Of a stretch of 64,000 nt of DNA, positions 9,001-17,910 are shown in pieces. A model generated the notes under the pieces. It did not search any database, had not been told where the DNA came from, and saw only the letters and a list, made by a program, of their open reading frames with translations. The translations under genes were made by a program, and so were the position numbers. How positions within the stretch are numbered: the stretch's first letter is position 1; every line of letters starts with the position of its first letter. The DNA lies in the NCBI GenBank assembly GCA_017408685.1, contig JAFQUE010000069.1:1-64000 (forward strand), given 5' to 3'. Source of the stretch: Bacteroidaceae bacterium. Its GTDB lineage: Bacteria > Bacteroidota > Bacteroidia > Bacteroidales > Bacteroidaceae.

Positions 9001-9507
9001 CTACAATTCAATTATGTTATCCTTGCCGTTCGGGTCGTTTGCAGGGCGGCTGCGTCGGCACAGCAGTTCGCGCATTCGCGCCATCTCGCTCTGTGCCTTG
9101 CTCATGTGGATGTTCGCTTCGTCGGGTTTAACGGTCAACATCCAGTATTGCAAGGAGCGTGAAGTTGCAAACGATTCAATGCATTCCTTCAGTGCCGTTA
9201 CAATGTTTACAGGGCAGTTGTGCGGTAACTGAAGGGGTATCTTCATTAGCCATCCGTTACTGTCTTCGCTTTTCATGAATTCCGCAGTACATGGAGTAAG
9301 GTAACGGCTTATTATGCTTGTTGCTTCGTTTACACTCTCTCCAATGAACCTCTTGAGAATTTCCGCTTCGTCCTCTGTGGCGTTTACAATGTCGGTGAAA
9401 CGTTCCGGTATTCCGGCCTTGCTGCGGGCCAGCGCGGCATATCCGCTTTCGTCATAGACACGCCCGGCAATTTTTCCCCCGTCAATTATTATATTAACCT
9501 CTTTCAT
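9001..9507 (-). CDS. Phage-block protein of unknown function, first gene behind box promoter
   Basis: A 168-residue protein starting at ATG 9507. It begins with a beta-like stretch (VNIIIDGGKIAGRVYDESGYAA), then a long helical region containing FIGESVNEATSIISRYL, and ends in a charged tail. No family recognised. Its promoter (9521-9566, minus strand) carries the 20-bp box shared with three other promoters of this block. It therefore opens the terminase-side transcript together with 8511-8987 and terL. Confidence 0.65.
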   Translation of the reverse strand: MKEVNIIIDGGKIAGRVYDESGYAALARSKAGIPERFTDIVNATEDEAEILKRFIGESVNEATSIISRYLTPCTAEFMKSEDSNGWLMKIPLQLPHNCPVNIVTALKECIESFATSRSLQYWMLTVKPDEANIHMSKAQSEMARMRELLCRRSRPANDPNGKDNIIEL

Positions 9508-9520
9508 CTCTTTTTTTCGG

Positions 9521-9566
9521 CAAAGATATATGCATGTTGCTGTGTCAAGGTTGCTGTTTTGACATT
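9521..9566 (-). promoter_or_regulatory. Box promoter 1 (terminase side)
   Basis: On the minus strand the box aatgtcaaaacagcaacctt (9566-9547) is followed after exactly 18 nt by TATCTTTG (9528-9521), a consensus -7 element. The start codon at 9507 is 13 nt further on. The box differs from the commonest version at three positions (aaa for ttt) and overlaps a TTG at the -33 position. Confidence 0.7.
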
Positions 9567-9586
9567 ACGTTTGTCATCCCATTTTT

Positions 9587-10021
9587 TCATGCCCTTGCCA
9601 TGTTGCGCCCGTTTCTCCTTTCGCGCAGGGTCTTGTAGACTATGCCGCGGAATGTCTCTTTGTCTATGTAGAACGACGGTGCAGGCTCCTCTATGATATT
9701 CTCAAGTACAATGTACTTGTAACGCGCATTGACATTCTTTACCCTTGCCTTGTAGCGGCGGTATATCTCCTTGTACATGGCAATTTTGTTCTTGTTTGCA
9801 ATGGGCAGTTCCTTGCCGCGTATGAGCAGCGAAATGAAACGCCGTGCGTTTTCGAACGATACGTAGAACCGCGGTGCACTGCTCCTTGTGGCTTGTTCGA
9901 TTATTTCACTCAGGGAAGCGAATGGTCTTGTCTTCCTCATTTCCTTGAAAGTTCTGTAGAACGTGTCTACGATATCCTGTCTGCGTATTTCGCGGACAGA
10001 ATCATTAGATGTGTTTTTCAT
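9587..10021 (-). CDS. Small basic phage-block protein, unknown
   Basis: A 144-residue, strongly basic protein from ATG 10021 (MKNTSNDSVREIRRQDIV); an in-frame TTG at 10054 overlaps its own promoter and is rejected. The N-terminal half is helical (RRQDIVDTFYRTFKEMRK, then SLSEIIEQA), and the middle and C-terminus are rich in Arg and Lys. DNA binding or a terminase-small-subunit or regulator role is conceivable but unproven. Unlike the other structural transcripts, its promoter has a plain host-type -7 element (TAATTTTG at 10047-10040) and no 20-bp box. This makes it a candidate for the factor that acts on the boxes. Confidence 0.6.
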   Translation of the reverse strand: MKNTSNDSVREIRRQDIVDTFYRTFKEMRKTRPFASLSEIIEQATRSSAPRFYVSFENARRFISLLIRGKELPIANKNKIAMYKEIYRRYKARVKNVNARYKYIVLENIIEEPAPSFYIDKETFRGIVYKTLRERRNGRNMARA

Positions 10022-10039
10022 ACTGCTTTTTTTAGACCA

Positions 10040-10047
10040 CAAAATTA
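10040..10047 (-). promoter_or_regulatory. -7 element of the 9587-10021 gene
   Basis: TAATTTTG read on the minus strand, about 19 nt before the ATG at 10021. No good -33 TTTG is seen at the usual distance. A small palindrome, CTTTGTT-atc-AACAAAG, at 10083-10099 lies about 36 bp upstream and could be an operator. Confidence 0.45.
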
Positions 10048-10225
10048 TAGCCAAAAAATGCTAACGATTTGTTGATTTAACACTTTGTTATCAACAAAGG
10101 CAGTGAAAAGGGATTTTATTTTTCAATGATACCTGTATGCGCGTACCAATATATGTGAGGGTGACTTTTGAGTCATCCTTAATCACATGTGCTGTCTGTG
10201 CCCAATCTCAATTAATTTTTCTCTA

Positions 10226-10271
10226 AATGTCATTTCAGCAACCTTGTCTGCCATTTCCTGTTGTTCCTTTG
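10226..10271 (+). promoter_or_regulatory. Box promoter 2 (scaffold/capsid side)
   Basis: AATGTCATTTCAGCAACCTT at 10226-10245, then 18 nt, then TTCCTTTG at 10264-10271 (a -7 element with T for A at position 2). The start codon is ATG 10294. The same 20 bases occur unchanged at 20720-20739. Confidence 0.7.
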
Positions 10272-10293
10272 CCGCTGTAAAACAAATTTATAT

Positions 10294-11082
10294 ATGGAAC
10301 AAAATTTTATGAACTTGAAGAATGGACCTCTCTATAATGAGAATGAGTCCGCTTATGCTGAAAGGCCTCATGTACCAGCCTGGCAGAATGAGGCAGAGTC
10401 CCCACATGCTTACTTGAATATGGGGCTTAAGAGAATCTTCGGTGAGGATTTCTCCATTGATGACCGCATGTCGCAGGACCTGTTGCTGAACTATCTGTTC
10501 CAGAGCAGGAAGGAGAACGAGCGTCTTAAGGATGTGCTTGAGAGTGACCCGCGTCTTGCACAGTTGCTGCTTGACATGATTAACGGGAAGAGGAATGCGT
10601 CGGGTGCGGTAGCACGTTACTTCGGCCGTTCGCTTATGGAACTCGATGAGAATTCACCCGAGTATCAGGAAATGCTTCTGGCCGATGAGGAGCGTCAGAT
10701 GGAGGCTGCACGCCTTGCAAACGACCGCGAAGAGTATGAGAGCAACCTGCGTGAGAGCCGTCCGGTAATCGAGGCTTTCTGTAACGAACATGGCTATGAT
10801 GTCGCCGAGTTCATGGACAAGGTGTGGGAGAACATCGTTTTCCCAATAATGGCAGGCAGATATACCACAGAGGTGTGTACGGCGCTTGACCATGCCCTTA
10901 CATATGAAAAGGATGTAGAAGACGCATTCGCTGCCGGTGACATCAAAGGGCGCAACACCAACATCATGCGCATGAAAGGGGATTTCGGTGACGGGTTGCC
11001 GAAGGGCATGTCGAGCGTGGCACCTGCAACGGAACCAAAGCGAAGAGGCAATTCCCTCATAGAGAAAGCACTGAACGCGTAA
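10294..11082 (+). CDS. Probable phage scaffold-like protein
   Basis: A 262-residue protein from ATG 10294 (MEQNFMNLK). A TTG at 10261 is in frame but lies in the promoter. The middle is highly charged and helical (ENERLKDVLESDPRLAQLLLDMI; EERQMEAARLANDREEYESNLRESR). The C-terminus is short and basic (KRRGNSLIEKAL). Acidic, helical proteins directly upstream of the capsid gene are usually assembly scaffolds with a basic capsid-binding tail, so I infer that role from position and composition. No protease motif is seen. It is the first gene of the rightward capsid transcript. Confidence 0.6.
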   Translation: MEQNFMNLKNGPLYNENESAYAERPHVPAWQNEAESPHAYLNMGLKRIFGEDFSIDDRMSQDLLLNYLFQSRKENERLKDVLESDPRLAQLLLDMINGKRNASGAVARYFGRSLMELDENSPEYQEMLLADEERQMEAARLANDREEYESNLRESRPVIEAFCNEHGYDVAEFMDKVWENIVFPIMAGRYTTEVCTALDHALTYEKDVEDAFAAGDIKGRNTNIMRMKGDFGDGLPKGMSSVAPATEPKRRGNSLIEKALNA

Positions 11083-11118
11083 AACAATTATCATTAACCA
11101 ATAAATAATAGAATTACT

Positions 11119-12738
11119 ATGAGAAAAATCATTTCTTTCATGAGGGAAAATCCTCTGTTTGTTGTCGTCTCATTGGCGGCAATGGTACTTGCTTTCTTCT
11201 GCGACTCTGACGCAGCGCTTCTTTTGGCTGCCGTGAATGTCGTTCCAGGGGGCAGTCCTAAACCATCGAACGGCATTGGCGGCCTTGCTACACAGGGTGC
11301 GGGTGAGGCGACAACCGTTTCCAATGCCCGTGAACTGGGCGAGAACTTCATTGACGCCGATGTCGATGACCAGATTATTGGTGTTGCCAGTGATGAGAGT
11401 ATCATTGATACCATCAAACGCAAAATCCGTCGTCAGGTACGCGTAAGTTCCTTTGAGGTCGACCACTATCTCATCGACGACAAACGCTCCAAGGCATATA
11501 CCAACGAAACCTACACGGGTATAAATGCCACACGTGCAGAGATTCCTTTCTCGACAACCGGCGAGAGGAAAATCTTCCAGGAGTATTACACTGCAATATG
11601 CAAAGGGGTGAACGGCTACGATTCTACAGGCCAGATTGAACTGCCCGGTGTTGACCTCATGCTCTTCTTTGTGGGCAAGAACAGTACAACCGAGGCTCCC
11701 ATTGCCATGGCAGTGAACGGCCCGAAAGTGAATGCAAGCGATGACTATTGCGTTGTGCCTACAATCCCTGCCGGTACCGAGATTATCCTGCTTTCATCGG
11801 CGGCCTATGAGACACAGAAGTTCATTGCTCCTTCTACCATTGTACCGGTACCCGAGCGCATGTATCTTCAGAAACAACTCTGCAACAGCATTGTCAGCGA
11901 CTATTTTGCCGCGCAGAAGAAACGCATACCGTTCAGTGAGTCGCAGATTGCCGAGGCTGTATTGCGCCAATTCCGTCTCGAGAGTTGCCGTACTGCATGG
12001 GTTGGCCAGCCCGGCAAGTTCAAGGTGCAGGCAATGGACAATGCCATGGGGTACCAGTGGGACTACTTCTCAAAGGGTATACGTTGGCAGTTCAAACGCC
12101 AGTACGACCTCTCGTCGAAGATTACTTTTGCCGACCTAATCAACCTTTCAATGGTGAAATTCACCGGTTTCAATTGTACTAAGAGGGCTATATGGCTGTT
12201 GGGCAAGCAGTTGCTCAATGACATCCAGAAGATTGACCTCACCCTTCACAAGAACATCAGTATGCAAGGCGACAAGGTGTTCGGAATCGAGTGTACAAAA
12301 ATCCACACAGTCTTCGGCGATATCGACCTCATTCATGACCCGACCCTTGACGCGCTCGGCTATGCCCATTGCGGCGGTCTCATCGACGAGAACGGTCTTG
12401 TGCGCTACTACATGAAGAACGAGGACGCCAAGACCGAGAATGTCGATGGCGAGGAGGCAAAACGCGAAGTGGTAATGACCATTGACTGTCTCTGCCTCAA
12501 AGGTTACTCCCACATTTGGGTGAACGGTTCTGCTGCCGAGAGTGACATTCCGGGTGCTTCGCACGTGACAAGTGCCGCAACACTTCCGGCGTCGCCCGAA
12601 CTCAACGATGTGGTCGTGCTCACGGCCGACGTTAACCACACGGTTAACGGAACCCAGAAACTCTGGTTCTCAGCCGGCAGTGTCGTAACTTACAACGGTA
12701 CTACCTGGGTGGAATACACGGGTGAGATTCTGGTGTAA
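11119..12738 (+). CDS. Probable major capsid protein
   Basis: A 539-residue protein in the position and size range of a tailed-phage major capsid protein. After an unusual hydrophobic N-terminus (residues 11-26) and a Gly/Ser-rich linker come long mixed alpha/beta regions. KIRRQVRVSSFEVDHYLIDD near residue 100 and the FDxN-like central part fit an HK97-type shell protein with an N-arm. The last 70 residues (from about SAATLPASPELNDVVVL) form a separate Thr/Val/Gly-rich beta module resembling a surface decoration domain. A terminator-like hairpin follows, which is common after capsid genes. Assignment is by context, length and fold impression. Confidence 0.6.
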   Translation: MRKIISFMRENPLFVVVSLAAMVLAFFCDSDAALLLAAVNVVPGGSPKPSNGIGGLATQGAGEATTVSNARELGENFIDADVDDQIIGVASDESIIDTIKRKIRRQVRVSSFEVDHYLIDDKRSKAYTNETYTGINATRAEIPFSTTGERKIFQEYYTAICKGVNGYDSTGQIELPGVDLMLFFVGKNSTTEAPIAMAVNGPKVNASDDYCVVPTIPAGTEIILLSSAAYETQKFIAPSTIVPVPERMYLQKQLCNSIVSDYFAAQKKRIPFSESQIAEAVLRQFRLESCRTAWVGQPGKFKVQAMDNAMGYQWDYFSKGIRWQFKRQYDLSSKITFADLINLSMVKFTGFNCTKRAIWLLGKQLLNDIQKIDLTLHKNISMQGDKVFGIECTKIHTVFGDIDLIHDPTLDALGYAHCGGLIDENGLVRYYMKNEDAKTENVDGEEAKREVVMTIDCLCLKGYSHIWVNGSAAESDIPGASHVTSAATLPASPELNDVVVLTADVNHTVNGTQKLWFSAGSVVTYNGTTWVEYTGEILV

Positions 12739-12779
12739 ATGTATAACAAATGTGTGAGGGTGTGAGCGACCTTCATTGT

Positions 12780-12827
12780 GAGGTGCCCGCAGCAGTCTGT
12801 ATATTGCTCATGGACTCCGGGCACCTC
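12780..12827 (+). terminator. Hairpin after the capsid gene
   Basis: GAGGTGCCCG (12780-12789) pairs with CGGGCACCTC (12818-12827). The 28-nt loop can form a second small stem (agtc/gact). The downstream run is ttctttgg, a weak U tract, so it probably lets part of transcription through to the next genes. Confidence 0.6.
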
Positions 12828-12856
12828 TTCTTTGGAATTTTCTAAAATAATCAGTT

Positions 12857-13282
12857 ATGAAAAAAAGGATTACTTACGAGATACATGGACAAATTGAGCG
12901 CAACAGTTATTTCAGGATAGGCAAGGCGCTTATAAGAATAGAGTTTACGGGTGGTGCAATCAATTCCACCGGTGTCTATCCTGCACAGTACACAACGGAC
13001 AATCCCCTTTTCCAGCGTGCCATAGAGAATAGCGAGGCTTTCCTTTGCGGGGAAATAAAACGTGGCAGGGTAGAGGCCGTAGGCGAAGAAAATGCTCCAA
13101 CCGCCGCTGTGGCAGAGGACGGGAACGCTTTGAATGTTGTGAGTGATGTTACCAATATGCAGCAGGCACGCACAATCCTTATGGCCGAACCATATAATTG
13201 CACTCTGTCCGAACTGCAGAACAAGAACGCTGTAAAGTCGGTTGCACAGGAAAAGGGTGTTTCATTCCCCAATTGGCTATGA
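12857..13282 (+). CDS. Phage-block protein, possible connector or capsid accessory
   Basis: A 141-residue protein starting MKKRITYEIHG. The first 60 residues look like beta strands. A low-complexity Ala/Glu linker follows, then a C-terminal helical motif SELQNKNAVKSVAQEKGVSF that resembles a SAP/HeH-like nucleic-acid-binding hairpin. Similar tails occur in small proteins next to capsid genes. Its stop codon overlaps the next start (ATGA), so the two are translationally coupled. No firm family. Confidence 0.6.
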   Translation: MKKRITYEIHGQIERNSYFRIGKALIRIEFTGGAINSTGVYPAQYTTDNPLFQRAIENSEAFLCGEIKRGRVEAVGEENAPTAAVAEDGNALNVVSDVTNMQQARTILMAEPYNCTLSELQNKNAVKSVAQEKGVSFPNWL

Positions 13283-13932
13283 TTGCGACAGATGAACTTG
13301 TCAAGCGGGTCAGGCGCCTGCTTAACGAGGCCGAGGAGGACACGCGTCTTTCACTGCTGTCCGAGGATACACGTTCCATTGGCGAACATATAAAAAGAGT
13401 GCTTCCACAGGCTGTCGCGTTGGTGCAGAAGAACAAGGCACCGGGTACCGGTAATGTGAACCCCAAGAGTCTTGACGCAGGGAGTACTGTAATTGTCGAC
13501 TGTGGCGACGGTACAGGACAGCTCGTGCTCCCCGAAGACTTTGTTTCATTGGTGTCCCTGCGCCTTCATGGGTGGAAACGCCCATGCTTGCAACTGCATG
13601 CCGAAGGGAGTGCCGAGGCATTGGCACAGCACAACATACATACACGTGCAGGGGTATGCCGGCCTGTATGCGCCGAAGGTGTGAATGCCGACGGTTCAAG
13701 GAGCATAATGCTCTCGCCGCTTCCTGCTGTTCCGCGAGTCGACCATTTTGTGTATGAGGCGGCATTCGATTCTGCCAAAGGTCTTGCGGGTTGCGACTCA
13801 ATTCTTGCCGACGCAGTGACCTATTATTGCGCGGCTCTTGTGTACAGCGTATTCGAGCGTCAGGACCAGGTCAATGCTTTCATCTCGCTCGCTACGCTAT
13901 TGTGTAACGGTAAAAGTATTGAAAGGAGATAA
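13279..13932 (+). CDS. Probable head-tail adaptor-like protein
   Basis: A 217-residue protein from ATG 13279, overlapping the upstream TGA by 3 bases. I prefer this over the 27-codon longer frame because it matches an overlapping-stop arrangement and gives a sensible N-terminus (MIATDELVKRVRRLLNEAEEDTRLSLL). A helical N-terminal part is followed by a beta part and a C-terminal helical bundle (SILADAVTYYCAALVYSVFERQ). This layout and its place after the capsid gene fit connector proteins of short-tailed phages. That is an inference from position. Confidence 0.55.
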   Translation: MIATDELVKRVRRLLNEAEEDTRLSLLSEDTRSIGEHIKRVLPQAVALVQKNKAPGTGNVNPKSLDAGSTVIVDCGDGTGQLVLPEDFVSLVSLRLHGWKRPCLQLHAEGSAEALAQHNIHTRAGVCRPVCAEGVNADGSRSIMLSPLPAVPRVDHFVYEAAFDSAKGLAGCDSILADAVTYYCAALVYSVFERQDQVNAFISLATLLCNGKSIERR

Positions 13933-13936
13933 TGAT

Positions 13937-14218
13937 ATGAGTGTAAAGAGTATTGCTTTTGCAAAGAACGGTGATACATGGGAGAGCGTTCCCATTGTCT
14001 GTAACGGTGCCGACATGAGATTAAGGGTTCACAAATGTGGTCCCTATCCGGTAGATGTGCTTGTGAGTCTCGATGGAGTGGAGGAGTATATAAAGTACGA
14101 TGACTTCGGGCTCGATGAACTCAAAAGCGAGGTAACGATAGAGGGGGCAATCCGCGGGCAACATCTCAAGTTAGTTTCCCGCAGTGAGTTCACACTTCTC
14201 AAATGTCTTGACGTGTGA
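13937..14218 (+). CDS. Small phage-block protein, unknown
   Basis: A 93-residue protein from ATG 13937, preceded by a strong AAAGGAG (13922-13928), unusual in this phylum. The predicted fold is mostly beta (MRLRVHKCGPYPVDVLVSLDG, then VTIEGAIRGQHLKLVSRSEF). It resembles small tail or stopper proteins in size, but no motif is recognised. It lies 4 bp after the adaptor-like gene and 3 bp before the holin gene. Confidence 0.55.
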   Translation: MSVKSIAFAKNGDTWESVPIVCNGADMRLRVHKCGPYPVDVLVSLDGVEEYIKYDDFGLDELKSEVTIEGAIRGQHLKLVSRSEFTLLKCLDV

Positions 14219-14221
14219 CTT

Positions 14222-14689
14222 ATGGATACATTGAAATTGACTGTTACCACATTGCTTGCCAATGTGGCAGGGTTGCTTTTCCCCATAAAGGACGACATAT
14301 ATGGTCTGCTTCTGCTTTTCACCGTGAATTTCGTGGTGGGAATGCTTGCCGATGTCTGCAACCGCAGAGAGTGGAGTTTCAGGAAGGCTTTCTGTTTCTT
14401 CCGCGACGCAGCCATATATTTTGTCATGGTGGCCTCAATATATCTCCTGGGTTATCTTAAGGCCGAGGAAGAGGTTGCTGTACATTGTGTTTCGTTCATG
14501 ATTTATGTGGCGATATATTTCTATGGCACCAATATACTGCGTAATGCACGCATGCTTACGGGTGAACGCAGTACATTGTTTGCTGTACTTGATTTCCTCT
14601 ATTATCTTCTGAGCCTGCGGGTGATAGAAAAGAACGAATCCTTAAAGAGTTATTTCGAACATGGAAGGAAAAGCAAGAATATGGTTTAG
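14222..14689 (+). CDS. Probable phage holin
   Basis: A 155-residue protein with three or four membrane helices: about residues 8-22, 28-45, 62-79 and 86-103, with another hydrophobic stretch at 118-133. The short charged loop DVCNRREWSFRKAFCFF and the downstream KAEEE are like those of Bacteroidota phage holins of the Phage_holin_4 type. Holins make the inner-membrane lesion that releases or activates endolysin. Its 3' end overlaps the spanin-like gene by 29 bp, a usual holin/spanin arrangement. No endolysin gene is found in the block. Confidence 0.6.
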   Translation: MDTLKLTVTTLLANVAGLLFPIKDDIYGLLLLFTVNFVVGMLADVCNRREWSFRKAFCFFRDAAIYFVMVASIYLLGYLKAEEEVAVHCVSFMIYVAIYFYGTNILRNARMLTGERSTLFAVLDFLYYLLSLRVIEKNESLKSYFEHGRKSKNMV

Positions 14690-15062
14690 CATAGCAGTGC
14701 TAATGCTGTGGGGCTGCCGTTCTGCCGATGAACGTGTATGTGTTGCCGGCATGAGTGTAGGCTCCAGTACCGCTGCACGCCTTATGCATGACAGCATATA
14801 CATAAAGGACAGTGTTTTCGTGCGCGACAAGGCCGACACGGTATTCTTTACAAAATACCGCACCCTTTACAAAGAGAAGGTCATAAGGGATACTCTTCAT
14901 GTGTGTGACACTCTTTACACCGAGCGTGTGGTTACAAGGTATGTCGGGCGTGAGTCCGTGCGTTGCGGAAAATGGTGGGCGTGGTTGCTATTGTTGTTGC
15001 CGTTGCCGCTGCTTTTGCCGCGTGTTTCAAGATGGTTACTAAAGATTTTCAAGAATGCATAA
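14661..15062 (+). CDS. u-spanin-like lipoprotein with C-terminal TM
   Basis: A 133-residue protein. Its N-terminus has a hydrophobic core ending in a lipobox-like LMLWGC (Cys near residue 20). A polar periplasmic stretch follows, with repeated DSIYIKD/DSVFVRDK-type segments. The C-terminus has one membrane helix (about residues 105-121, leucine-rich) and then a short basic tail. Lipid anchor at one end and inner-membrane helix at the other is the layout of unimolecular spanins, which fuse the two membranes at lysis. It overlaps the holin gene. Alternative: a structural membrane-spanning protein; such DSxxVRD proteins are frequent in Bacteroidales prophages without known function. Confidence 0.5.
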   Translation: MEGKARIWFSIAVLMLWGCRSADERVCVAGMSVGSSTAARLMHDSIYIKDSVFVRDKADTVFFTKYRTLYKEKVIRDTLHVCDTLYTERVVTRYVGRESVRCGKWWAWLLLLLPLPLLLPRVSRWLLKIFKNA

Positions 15063-17910
15063 GATGTTTTCATTTAAAGGCATGACAAGGAACAGCGAGA
15101 ACTTGTTGGCCGAGGAGGGGTGTTGTATCGAGTTAATGAACTTGAGGGCAAAGGACGGAACATTTGTTCCGCTTCCTCGCCCCAAGGAGGTTGCCGTACT
15201 CGAAACTCTCTATTCCAAGATGTTCTGGCATGAAATGACGCAGCATTATCTCTGTTTGACGGATGATTCTTCGGCAACACTCCATCTCTATGACAAAAAT
15301 TGGAACAGAGTAGCGGGCGCGAATGGCGAACCGCTGTTGTTCGATGAACTGCAGAAGGTGCTCAATGTGGAGTTCCATGGTTATGTGGCATGTTGTATTA
15401 CCGAAACCGGCATTGTATATCTGTTGTACAACGACGGCTGTTACTGCTATTTGGGCGAGCGGCCGCCAATGCCCGAATTGGAGATTACGCTTTCCACAAA
15501 ACTCTCGCGGATAATAACGGAAACAGCATTCTATGTTTCCACCACCGATAATTTCCAGAGTACGTGGCGTTATAATGCGAAAGGTTTCTTTGATGAGGCC
15601 ATATCATCCTTGAACGAGTTGGGATACTATATTGACCGCGCCATATTCAAATTTGCCCTCAGGGCCTATGACGGTTCATATATGGCTGTATCTCCTGCAA
15701 TATATGTAAGTAACGAAGATACCATAAACAGTATAGGACGTGACGGTTACAACCTTATTGCAAAACCGGCTTCCGGCGGTAATCCGTCAACATATGACGT
15801 AGGGGCTATCGGGTTCAAACCCAAGTTCTCTTTCAATGGACTGGATTTGAGCAACTGGAAGAATGTCATTGTGGGTATTGATGTCTTTACTACCGGTTCC
15901 ATCATGGGAAAGAAGGTAAAAGCACTCAAATGGAGGAAACGCACTCTGGGGACAACAGGTTCTGAACATGTGGACTATGAGGCCTATGTAGAAAAGGATT
16001 TCGATGATTTGTGTACAGAGATAACCGACGCTGCACATTTTTATAAGATTGCCGAATATGACCTGGCTGGCGAACTTGTCGATTCACTGGAAAACGTTTC
16101 GCAGACAAATCTGGTGTTGCAGCAGGCTCTGGAGAACGATGATGTCCGTTATACCTCCATTGTTCCTGAGTGCTCATACATGTTCAACAACAGATTGCAT
16201 GTGGGGTGCCTGAAAGAGTATTTCTACAAAGGGTACGGCCCGCAGTTCCTCAAAGCGGTACAAGGCGACCGTAAAACCGTGGAGCAGATTACCGTTATGA
16301 CCAGGATAAATGCTACAGGCGGAACATCTGCCGTTGTCCGTAATTACAATAATGTCGAACTTCTCTCCAACGACGGCGGTTATGAATTGCCGGCTTTGCT
16401 CTCTTACCCCGATGTAAGGGCATTCGAGATGTTTATATGCCTGAACACAGGCACTCAATTCCTGTGCAAGACATTCCCGTTGACACCCCATCGTTTCCTT
16501 AATCAGGCCCAGTATCTCAATAAGTGGACTCTCGGCTACAGTGTAACAGTAACCGCCAGCCTGTCGGGAACGGCGGCATTGTCTTCATTGCGCGACGAAG
16601 ATGTGGTGGCTATGTTCTCGGGGCGCACCGGAACCCATCAGCTCGTCTATTCCGGGAGTGCGTCAGCGTGGATGTATAACGGAAGTGTCTTTACTGCCGA
16701 TGACACGGTAGGGGTCAGACTTGTAGCGAACCGCAGTGACCTGGCCGATGGTGATACTATCGTTTTTACCATCACGGTCTGTGCCGAAGATTCCTCCATT
16801 AAGGATATCCGCAACATTTCTGTCGACTCCTCATGGACCATCCTTGACAAGTCGCCCGACATGAGTGAAACCAATCCTTTCGAACTCAGGCAGAATGTAC
16901 TCAAGGTCTCGGCGGTAGACAATCCTTTCTCGTTCCCGCTCCGGTGTACATATACACCGTCGCAGGGCAGCATAGTGGCGTTGGCAAGCAATACGGTTGC
17001 ATTGTCGCAGGGACAGTTCGGTCAGCACCCGCTCTATGTGTTCTGCAATGACGGAATATGGGCCATGGCGGTAGATGTGTCAGGTACTGTTGCCTACCTT
17101 GCGTCATACCCACTCTCCCGTGAGGTATGCGTGAACGGTGATTCAGTGTGCGGTATCGATGGCGGAGTGGTTTTTATGGGCATGCAAGGTCTCATGCTCT
17201 TGAGCGGTGGAAAAATCAGGAAACTCTCGGGTATGCTCGATGGAAATCCGGAACTTTTCCGCCGAATAATGCAAGACGCTACTGTCGCAAAGATATCTTC
17301 TATGATGTCCCTTGAGTGCGCCGCTGCCGATGATTTTGCCGCTTTCATGAATGGTGCCGTAGTCTCTTATTTGCCTTCGCACAACGAACTGTTCATTGCC
17401 AATGAGAAGTACGGATATAGTTTCGTCTACTCTTTCCCTTATGGTACATGGGGGCATGTGTCGTTCGGTGTCAAGGGTTTCGTGAGGAGTTATTCCTCGT
17501 TTATGATGTTCGTGCACGAAAATGGTCGCTCGCGCGTCATGAATATGGAAAATCACGATTCCGGTGACAATAACGTGCTGCTTGTGACGCGTCCGCAACT
17601 GTGGGGGACAGAATTGCCCAAGAGAGTTTTACAATTCATGCTGCATGCCTATTCAAGGCCACCTGAAAGAAAAACTGTTTTTCTTCCCTCGCTGGCCTGT
17701 TATATGTTCGGCAGCAATGACGGCGTCAACTTCAGGCTTATTGCAGGTAGAGAAACCGAAAAGGAGACCAATGACCTGAGATTCCCGTATTTCCCTACAC
17801 AGTCCTATCGTTGTTTCATGTTCGTCGTCTGCGGCGAAATGTCCGCCGGCAGTTGGATAACCGGAATAGATATTCATGCCGAACAGGCGTGGAGCAACAG
17901 GTTAAGATAA
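15055..17910 (+). CDS. Large tail or stabilisation-like virion protein
   Basis: A 951-residue protein beginning HKMFSFKGMTRNSENLLAEEG, then ELMNLRAKDGTFVPLP. This opening resembles the tail stabilisation/plug proteins of short-tailed phages (P22 gp10 type and the crAss-like equivalents). The rest is a long beta-rich series with repeated W/Y and LSRI-type strands, including a central GGTSAVVRNYNNVELLSNDGG insertion and a closing YFPTQSYRCFMFVV strand. The start overlaps the spanin-like gene by 8 bp. A strong bidirectional terminator covers its stop. The family resemblance is by eye; tail fibre or receptor-binding function is the main alternative. Confidence 0.5.
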   Translation: MHKMFSFKGMTRNSENLLAEEGCCIELMNLRAKDGTFVPLPRPKEVAVLETLYSKMFWHEMTQHYLCLTDDSSATLHLYDKNWNRVAGANGEPLLFDELQKVLNVEFHGYVACCITETGIVYLLYNDGCYCYLGERPPMPELEITLSTKLSRIITETAFYVSTTDNFQSTWRYNAKGFFDEAISSLNELGYYIDRAIFKFALRAYDGSYMAVSPAIYVSNEDTINSIGRDGYNLIAKPASGGNPSTYDVGAIGFKPKFSFNGLDLSNWKNVIVGIDVFTTGSIMGKKVKALKWRKRTLGTTGSEHVDYEAYVEKDFDDLCTEITDAAHFYKIAEYDLAGELVDSLENVSQTNLVLQQALENDDVRYTSIVPECSYMFNNRLHVGCLKEYFYKGYGPQFLKAVQGDRKTVEQITVMTRINATGGTSAVVRNYNNVELLSNDGGYELPALLSYPDVRAFEMFICLNTGTQFLCKTFPLTPHRFLNQAQYLNKWTLGYSVTVTASLSGTAALSSLRDEDVVAMFSGRTGTHQLVYSGSASAWMYNGSVFTADDTVGVRLVANRSDLADGDTIVFTITVCAEDSSIKDIRNISVDSSWTILDKSPDMSETNPFELRQNVLKVSAVDNPFSFPLRCTYTPSQGSIVALASNTVALSQGQFGQHPLYVFCNDGIWAMAVDVSGTVAYLASYPLSREVCVNGDSVCGIDGGVVFMGMQGLMLLSGGKIRKLSGMLDGNPELFRRIMQDATVAKISSMMSLECAAADDFAAFMNGAVVSYLPSHNELFIANEKYGYSFVYSFPYGTWGHVSFGVKGFVRSYSSFMMFVHENGRSRVMNMENHDSGDNNVLLVTRPQLWGTELPKRVLQFMLHAYSRPPERKTVFLPSLACYMFGSNDGVNFRLIAGRETEKETNDLRFPYFPTQSYRCFMFVVCGEMSAGSWITGIDIHAEQAWSNRLR

